Origin: Rhipicephalus microplus
Taxonomy: Eukaryota > Arthropoda > Arachnida > Ixodida > Ixodidae
Reading direction: 5' to 3'
NCBI RefSeq assembly: GCF_043290135.1
Contig: NC_134705.1
Location: forward strand, 39,980,771 to 40,044,770
Length of the DNA: 64,000 nucleotides
The notes below the pieces were generated by a model that saw only the letters and a list, made by a program, of their open reading frames with translations, was not told the DNA's origin and made no database searches. Position numbers and translations under genes: made by a program. Every line of letters starts with the position of its first letter. The stretch's first letter is position 1. Of the stretch, positions 57,635 to 64,000 are shown in pieces.

Positions 57635-60600
57635 ATGAATAAAGAGGTCCTATCGAAGAAGCGGAAGACGCTTCGAGCAAATGTGACGACGCTTACGAGC
57701 GAAATCGATAAGAAGATAGAAGAAGACGCCGATCGAGCGCAACTTATGACGCTTCTAAACCAGATGAAGAGCGTGTCACAGACGCTAAGACAAGTTAACG
57801 AACAGATAGAACCGTTCATTGAAGAAGACAGCGCGGAGGCAGAATTTGAAAGAGTTTTGCATTATGAGATGAAGATTCTCGCTGCAACGACAAAAATTGA
57901 GGAGCGATTACGCGAGTTAGAACAAGCGACGCAACTGACTACGAGAATAGTCACAGAACAGGCGAGTTCAGTGCAAGGTACTGACCAAATCTCGGAGACG
58001 CAAGAGCTTGTTAAGTTGCCACGCCTTGAAATGATCAAGTTTGATGGGAAAAAAACAGCATGGCCAAGGTTTTGGCATCAGTTCGAGACATCGGTGCATA
58101 ACAGAGTGAATATGCAGAAGAATAAAAAATTTAATTATCTTCTGGCGTCTCTGAGCGGGCAGGCTGCTTTCCTCATAGAAGGCTTGCAGTTTTCTGATCA
58201 GAATTACGAGCATGCAGTCGCTCTTTTGAAAGAAACCTTCGGACGAGAAGATAATTTAAAAGAGAACTACATAAAAGAGCTTGCAAATTTGGAAGCAGTG
58301 AAGAGTCCTAAAGATGTAGATGGGTTGAAGAAACTCTTCCAAAAGTTGCAAGTGAACACACGAGCACTGCAGTCGTTAGGAGTGGAAATGGATAGTTACG
58401 CCACAGTGATAGCTCCTGTTGTAAAATCTGCGCTACCGGTGGATATGAGGATTGAGATGAAGATGAAGGAGTTAAAGAAAGGTGACAACAGACCAGCAAC
58501 TACGGAATCGAACTCAGCGTCAAGAAACAGCACGAGCAGTTTGAAAGAAATTATGGAGTTTTTAAACATATATATACGCAGCAGAGAAGAAACTCGAGAG
58601 GAAAAATACGACGTGACCCAGTCACCGCACAGTATGAGGCGGACTAGAACATCTACGCTTCAAAGCACCTCGATGAAAAAATGCATCTTTTGTGAGATGA
58701 CTGGACACTACACGGAAGATTGCAGAAGAAGCATTAGTATGCAACAAAAGAAAGAAGCCTTGCAACAGGAACGAAGGTGCTTCAGATGCACCAGACCTCA
58801 CCACACGGCGAAGATATGCCGTGCTAACGTACGCTGCAAAACATGCAAGGGAAGGCACGCGACATCCATGTGTCGACCACGTACGCCTGCAGGAAAGTCA
58901 ACACAGCAGCAAAGCGGGGATGTTGAGCAAGTGCTTAAAAGCGCGCAACCTGACCGGTTAGACACCAGCAAGTCCTGCAACATGCACGCACAGCAGTCTG
59001 ATGAACAGAAGTGCATACTACTGCAGACAGCCTTTTCGTGGACGGAGGGAGAAGGCAGCGGGTGCTACGCACGGATTCTGCTGGACAACGGGAGTCAGAG
59101 GACATTCATCCTCAAAAGCTTGTCAAGAAAACTAGCGTGCAAGGTAAAAAGATCCGAAAGGATTACTGTAGGATCATTTGGAGGAGGAGAGATGGAACTA
59201 GACATGAAAGTCGTCGAGGTCAGCGTGAGGAAGGATACCATCTCGGAGCCAGTCACGATTGAGGCACTGGAGATAGAAGTTATATCCTGTGACGTGCTAC
59301 CATCGCCACCATTGACAATACACGAAAGAGCAAGATTGATGGGAATTCGTTTGGCTGATGACAACCAGAAGAAGGACAAAGAAAGAAAAAATATGGAAAC
59401 TTCTATATTAATTGGAGCAGATTATTACTGGACTGTCGTCACTGGTCGCATTTGCGAGATTCATCCAAAAGTAATGGCAATAGAAACAATATTGGGATGG
59501 ACGGTCCAAGGTCCTGTAGGACTTCATTGTGTGCCGCTGAAATCATCGAGGGTTATGGTACTCAAGGTCAGTGCCAAGTCGGACACGACTGCGGACCAAC
59601 TGCAGAGATTCTGGGACTTGGAAAACATGGGCATCAAGGAGAACCCAGCAACAAAGATGAACGATGAACATGTGCTAGACTACGTCCGACAAACAATGGA
59701 GTTCAAGGCAGGAAGATACCAAGTGCGGCTACCATGGAAGGAAAACGTGACATTGGACGACAACACCACCATTGCAGAGAAGAGGCTTATGCAGGTGACC
59801 AAAAAATTATGCAAGGATAAAGATGAACTCCTAGCCTATGACAAAGCTATTCGAGAGTACTTTGAGCAAGAAATAGCAGAAAACGTCGAAGAAGATGCTG
59901 GATCCGATATACAGAACAAATTTGTATACTACATGCCGCATCAAGCAGTAATCAAGAAGGACCGAACAACGACAAAAATACGGATCGTCTTTGACGCATC
60001 GTCAAGCCAGAATCCAGGTGAATCCTTAAATGACAACTTGGAAAAGGGGCCAAACCTAAACCCCGACATCACAAGCTTGCTGATGAACTTTCGACATCAC
60101 AAGATCGCTATGTCAGCCGACGTGGAAAAAGCATTCCTGCAGATCAAGATACATGAAAATGACCGAGACGCACTGCGATTCATATGGTGGGAAAGAATAC
60201 CCAGCGAAGATATGCCAACCCCGAAGATAAAAACGTGGAGGATGACGAGGGTTACTTTCGGAACTACACCAAGTAGCTTCCTTCTAGCGGCCACGATTCA
60301 TCGACATTTGGATAAATTCGAAGAAAAATATCCTGCAGTTGTGGCGCAACTCCGGAAAGGAATCTACGTCGATGACGTTTTACTAGGAGCCGACGAATAC
60401 TCGACATCGACAAAGATATACAAAAAAGCACGAGATATTTTTCGCTATGCGGGAATGAATTTAAGAAAATGGATTTCAAATGACGCCGAGCTAAGAAAAC
60501 ACTTTGATGAAGAAGGAGAGGATCTGGATCGAGGGATAAGAAAAGAGGGACAAATCAAGATTTTGGGACTGAAATGGAATTTCGTAGACGACGTGTTGAG

Positions 60601-60787
60601 CTTTCCCGACACTACATGGCGAAATGACAAGGACACGAGACAACTCTCAAAAAGACAGGTTTTGCAGGACACGGCAAAGCTATATGACCCTTTAGGTTTT
60701 TTGACACCATTTTCAGTCAGAGCAAAAATATTGCTGCAAAAAATTTGGATGGATAAACTGAAATGGGATGACCCGTTACCAAGCTAG
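57635..60787 (+). pseudogene. BEL gag, protease and reverse transcriptase (frame ends at a premature stop)
   Basis: 1050 codons. An N-terminal coiled region (residues 1-120) leads into a gag core (about 130-290; MIKFDGKKTAWPRFWHQFET, the DUF1759-type of BEL). Zinc knuckles follow: CIFCEMTGHYTEDC and CFRCTRPHHTAKIC, with a further CKTC..C set. The protease has ILLDNGSQRTFILKS (DNGS/DSGS active site of the BEL family) near residue 485. The RT has VFDASSSQ, MSADVEKAFLQI (motif A) and GIYVDDVLLGA (YVDD, 60365-60376). TAG at 60785-60787 interrupts the frame; the frame after it is open and carries the RNase H, so the stop is a lesion, not a normal end. Readthrough cannot be excluded. Confidence 0.93.
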
Positions 60788-61438
60788 CATAGATCAACTT
60801 GGAAGGACTGGTCGGAGGAGCTTCAGCACTTAGATGACTTCACCGTTAACAGATGCTATGACAACAGACAAGCTGAAGTGAAAGCATCGACTCTGCACGT
60901 GTTCTCCGATGCGAGTCCAATGGCATATGGAGCAGTAGCATACATTGTAACAGAATACTCCGATGGAAGCAATGAAGCAAATTTATTCATTGCAAAGGGT
61001 AGAGTCGCTCCAATCAAAAAGATCACACTAGCAAGATTGGAGTTGTTGGCGGCCACAATATCAGTCAGATTGGCCAGTCATATAACCGAGAATTTCATCA
61101 GGAAACTGAGGAATGTGAAATTCTGGACTGACTCTCAAATTGTGTTATGCTGGATAAAGTCAAACAAGACGAAAGATCTGTTTGTTCGCAACCACGCAGC
61201 AGAAATTAAGAGCAAGTCCAATGAGAGTCAATTGGGTTATGTTAAAAGTGATGAAAATCCTGCGGATTTTATGACAAGGGGGATGAAGATGAAACGTTTG
61301 CTGGACAGTGAATTATGGTGGAAAGGCCCCACGTGGATCAAGAATGAAAAACAAAGCCTTGATTATGACATCACACATGAATCGGACAGTGATGACAACA
61401 AAGACGAAGAAAAGACAGTTGATGTGAGCAAAAGATAA
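60788..61438 (+). pseudogene. BEL RNase H region (same frame after the stop)
   Basis: In the same frame as 57635-60787: after the TAG, STWKDWSEELQHLDDF leads to RNase H with LHVFSDASPMAYGAVAY, ITLARLELLAA, VKFWTDSQIVLCWI and FVRNHAAEI, the usual catalytic acidic residues being present. An acidic linker follows. It ends at TAA (61436-61438) because of a 20-bp tandem duplication: TTGATGTGAGCA occurs at 61419-61430 and again at 61439-61450. Confidence 0.92.
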
Positions 61439-61443
61439 TTGAT

Positions 61444-62874
61444 GTGAGCAGATTTGGATCATACAAGAAAGCGTTACGAGTTACCGCGTGGGTGATGCGT
61501 TATATAGGAAACCGACGAAAAGAAAGGAAAACAGGTTCGCTGACAGGAGAAGAATTGGACAAGGCAGAGTTTGTGCTGATAAAGCAGGAGCAGAAAACGC
61601 TACAAAATGCAGTGACACGAATATATGACAACATGAATCTGTACGGCACGAACATCTTCGAAGATGATCAAGGTGTCCTGAGAGTAAAAGGGAGGCTTCA
61701 GTGGAGTGATTTGAGCTTTGATGAGAAGCATCCTATTATTTTACCAAGAGAAAGTCACTTTTCAGAACTCCTAGTTCTAAACGCGCATCAAGTAACAATG
61801 CACGGTGGCGTTGCGGCAACATTGACACATCTAAGAACGAAGTTTTGGATTCTGCGTGCCCGACAAATGGTGAAATATGTGATAAAGAAATGCATCACAT
61901 GTAGGAGATTCAATTCTAGACCAATGGCACAAGAAATTCCACCTCTACCAGCTGACAGGATTACACGGACGAGGCCATTCGACACTGTTGGTATAGACTT
62001 TGCTGGACCGCTAAATGCTCGAGAGGAGAAAGGCGGAAAAGTTACAAAGTTTTACATTGTGATATTTACGTGTGCAGTAACAAGAGCCATACAACTGGAG
62101 TTGGTCAAGAAGATGTCATCAGAAGCGTTTATACAAGCATTCCGAAGATTCGTAGCTAGAAGAGGATTGTGTACAACTATTTACAGTGATAATGCAAGAG
62201 CATTCAAAAAATCTGAGAAAGAGATGAACAAGATATTAAAGATGGAAGATGAAAGGGTTCAACAGTATACCAGTAACCTGAAAATAAAATGGAAGTTTAT
62301 TGTAGAGTTAGCTCCATGGTGGGGAGGATTTTATGAAAGACTGATCAGAAGCTTTAAGACATCCATGGCAAAAACTATAGGTGCTCGACTTTTGGATGAA
62401 GAAGAACTACGGACTGTGGTTGTTGAAGCAGAAGGAGTACTTAACAACCGGCCTCTCACTTATGTGTATGACGATCCTAACGAGCCACAACCCATCACAC
62501 CGGCGGACGTTATAGGAGGCAGGCAAGCAATGAACAAGCAGGAAGAAAACAGACTCGGAGAATACAGTTTGCTGAATTACTGGAGTGCAAGAAAACAGGC
62601 TATGATAACATGGTGGACCAGATGGAAAAAGGAGTACCTGAGGGAGCTTAAGTGTGCCAACAGAAAAACAGAGCGTCACGCAAATGTACAAGAAGGAGAT
62701 GTACTTCTGCTTAGAGAAGCGCGAAAAAGAACTCGGTGGAAACTCTGCAAGATCGAAAAGATTTTTCCAGGCAAGGATGGACTAGTGAGAACATGCTTGC
62801 TTCGTACACCTGAAGGAAAATTAGTCAAGAGGCCGATTCAACTGTTGTATTCTCTCGAAGGTTGCTTCGGTTGA
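61444..62874 (+). pseudogene. BEL integrase
   Basis: 476 codons in a new frame created by the tandem duplication. Zinc domain: HQVTMHGGVAATLTHLRTKF, then CITCRR (HHCC). Catalytic core: VGIDFAGPLNA (first Asp), IYSDNARAFKKS (second Asp) and WWGGFYERLIRS (Glu), so D,D-35-E is complete. It ends GCFG-stop, 18 bp before the 3' LTR. In the live element this would be the C-terminal part of the polyprotein; this ORF has no start of its own. Confidence 0.93.
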
Positions 62875-62892
62875 ATCTGGCCGGCGGGAAGA

Positions 62893-63034
62893 TGTAGAAA
62901 TCAGATTTGAAGATGGAGCTCGGAGGCGAGGAAGAAGAAGCAGCCAGGGTCACGCTCTGCACATTTTTTTTTGTTCTGTCAACAATAAACCTAAGACGTA
63001 TCGGTTATGCGGTCTCTCTGGTCCTTCTGAAACA
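62893..63034 (+). repeat. BEL 3' LTR
   Basis: 142 bp, matching the 5' LTR except at two positions, preceded by CGGCGGGAAGA (62882-62892), a likely polypurine tract, and followed by CAAGC. Confidence 0.95.
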
Positions 63035-64000
63035 CAAGCTATTTACAAAGGTAATTGCTAACAGAGTAAAGAGAACATTAGAATTCAATACACCAAAGGA
63101 ACAAGCAGGATTTCGAACAGGCTACTCAACAATTGACCACATTCATACTATCAATCAGGTAATAGAGAAATGCTCAGAGTATGACCAACCACTATACATA
63201 GCCTTCATAGATTACGAGAAGGCGTTTGATTCAGTAGAAATATCAGCCGTCATGCAAACACTGCGGAATCAGGGCGTGGATGAAGTATATATAAATATTC
63301 TGGAAGAAATCTTGAGGGGATCAACTGCTACCATAGTGCTTCATAAAGAAAGCAACAAAATACCAATCAAGAAGTGTGTAAGGCAGGGGGACAAAATTTC
63401 CCCAATGCTATTTACCGCGTGCTTACAGGAGGTTTTCAGAAGCCTAGAATGGGAACAGTTAGGGATAAGAGTCAATGGAGAATACCTTAGTAACCTGCGC
63501 TTCGCCGATGACATTGCATTGCTGAGTAACTCGGGGGACGAATTGCAACTCATGATTACAGAGTTAGACAAGGAGAGCAGAAATATGGGTCTTAAAATTA
63601 ATCTGCAGAAAACGAAAGTAATGTACAACTACCTCGGCAGAGAGCAGCGCTTCGAGATAGGTAATAGTGCACTTGAAGTTGTAAAAGACTATGTCTACTT
63701 AGGGCAGGTAATAACCGCAGAGCCGAACCACGAGATTGAAGTAACTAGAAGAATAAGAATGGGGTGGAGCACATTCGGCAAGCACTCTCAAATTATGACA
63801 GGTAGATTGCCACTAATCCTCAAGAGGAAGGTATATAACAGCTGTATCTTGCCGGTACTTAGCTACGGAGCAGAAACCTGGAGACTTACAAAAAGGGTTC
63901 AGCTTAAATTGCGGACGACGCAGCGAGCAATGGAAAGAAAAATGGTAGGTGTAACCTTAAGAGACAAGAAGAGAGCAGAGTGGATTAGGGAACAAACGGG
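63035..64000 (+). pseudogene. RTE-like LINE reverse transcriptase, continued to window end
   Basis: Resumes the LINE interrupted at 57308, in the frame that was open there. An uninterrupted frame of over 320 codons runs to the window edge. It has QAGFRTGYSTIDHI, YIAFIDYEKAFDSVE (motif A), VRQGDKISPMLF, LRFADDIALLS (motif C, both Asp present) and GLKINLQKTKVM (motif D/E). The C-terminal part reads ILPVLSYGAETWRLTK and RAMERKMVGVTLRDK, typical of RTE/BovB-type elements. The end lies beyond the window. Confidence 0.93.

Larger units (their letters stand above)
57309..63034 (+). mobile_element. BEL/Pao LTR retrotransposon, nearly intact
   Basis: 142-bp LTRs at 57309-57450 and 62893-63034 (TGTAGAAA..GAAACA) differ at two positions. 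CAAGC on both sides (57304-57308 and 63035-63039) is the 5-bp target duplication. A primer-binding site (TGGTGCCGTGACCAGGA) follows the 5' LTR at once, and a CGGCGGGAAGA tract precedes the 3' LTR. A single gag-pol reading frame spans 57635-62874 with one premature stop and one frameshift. The element is inserted in an RTE-like LINE. LTR similarity suggests recent insertion. Confidence 0.95.

Overview
The window reads as eukaryotic nuclear DNA from a hard tick, probably a metastriate tick of the Rhipicephalus, Dermacentor or Hyalomma type. The main reason is a family of tRNA-derived SINEs with a polymerase III A box and B box and a long shared 3' body, which I recognise as the tick Ruka-type SINE. 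The mix of RTE-like and CR1/L2-like LINEs, Gypsy and BEL/Pao LTR elements, Penelope-like elements and microsatellite-bearing foldback elements fits the same picture. No bacterial operon, CRISPR array, rRNA or convincing functional tRNA gene was seen. Most long open frames belong to mobile elements; host coding signal is limited to a few short candidate exons.

Layout. 1-1.85 kb: decayed Gypsy pol. 8.3-9.8 kb (-): CR1/L2-like LINE 3' end. 10.0-10.6 kb (-): two candidate host exons with compatible phases. 15.6-20.7 kb (+): nearly full-length but decayed LINE with a zinc-finger/coiled-coil/SGNH-like ORF1, carrying a SINE with an exact 15-bp target duplication. 20.7-28.2 kb: 5'-truncated related LINE, split by a 6.1-kb Gypsy element whose 5' LTR itself carries a SINE. 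29.7-31.0 kb: 1.26-kb foldback element with long tetranucleotide arrays in both arms. 31.7-33.0 kb: two smaller foldback elements with tetranucleotide cores. 36.7-38.1 kb (-): second CR1/L2-like LINE. 41.3-41.7 kb: (CAGA)n array. 43.3-43.6 kb: exons resembling the Myb/SANT protein of PIF/Harbinger transposons. 47.3-52.2 kb: Penelope-related fragments, the longest with reverse transcriptase and GIY-YIG parts. 55.4-64.0 kb: RTE-like LINE running off the window, interrupted by a young BEL/Pao element (57309-63034).

Host gene content. On the minus strand, an exon at 45770-45487 (start codon, Pro/Ala-rich N-terminus) and one at 35200-35097 (a transmembrane helix) have good splice signals and complementary phases, so they may be the first two coding exons of one single-pass membrane protein gene with a ~10-kb repeat-filled intron. 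Product unknown.

Relative ages follow from nesting: LINE copies are oldest, then Gypsy and the SINEs inserted in them, and the BEL element is youngest (its two 142-bp LTRs differ at two positions). All family calls come from reading motifs; no database search was possible.
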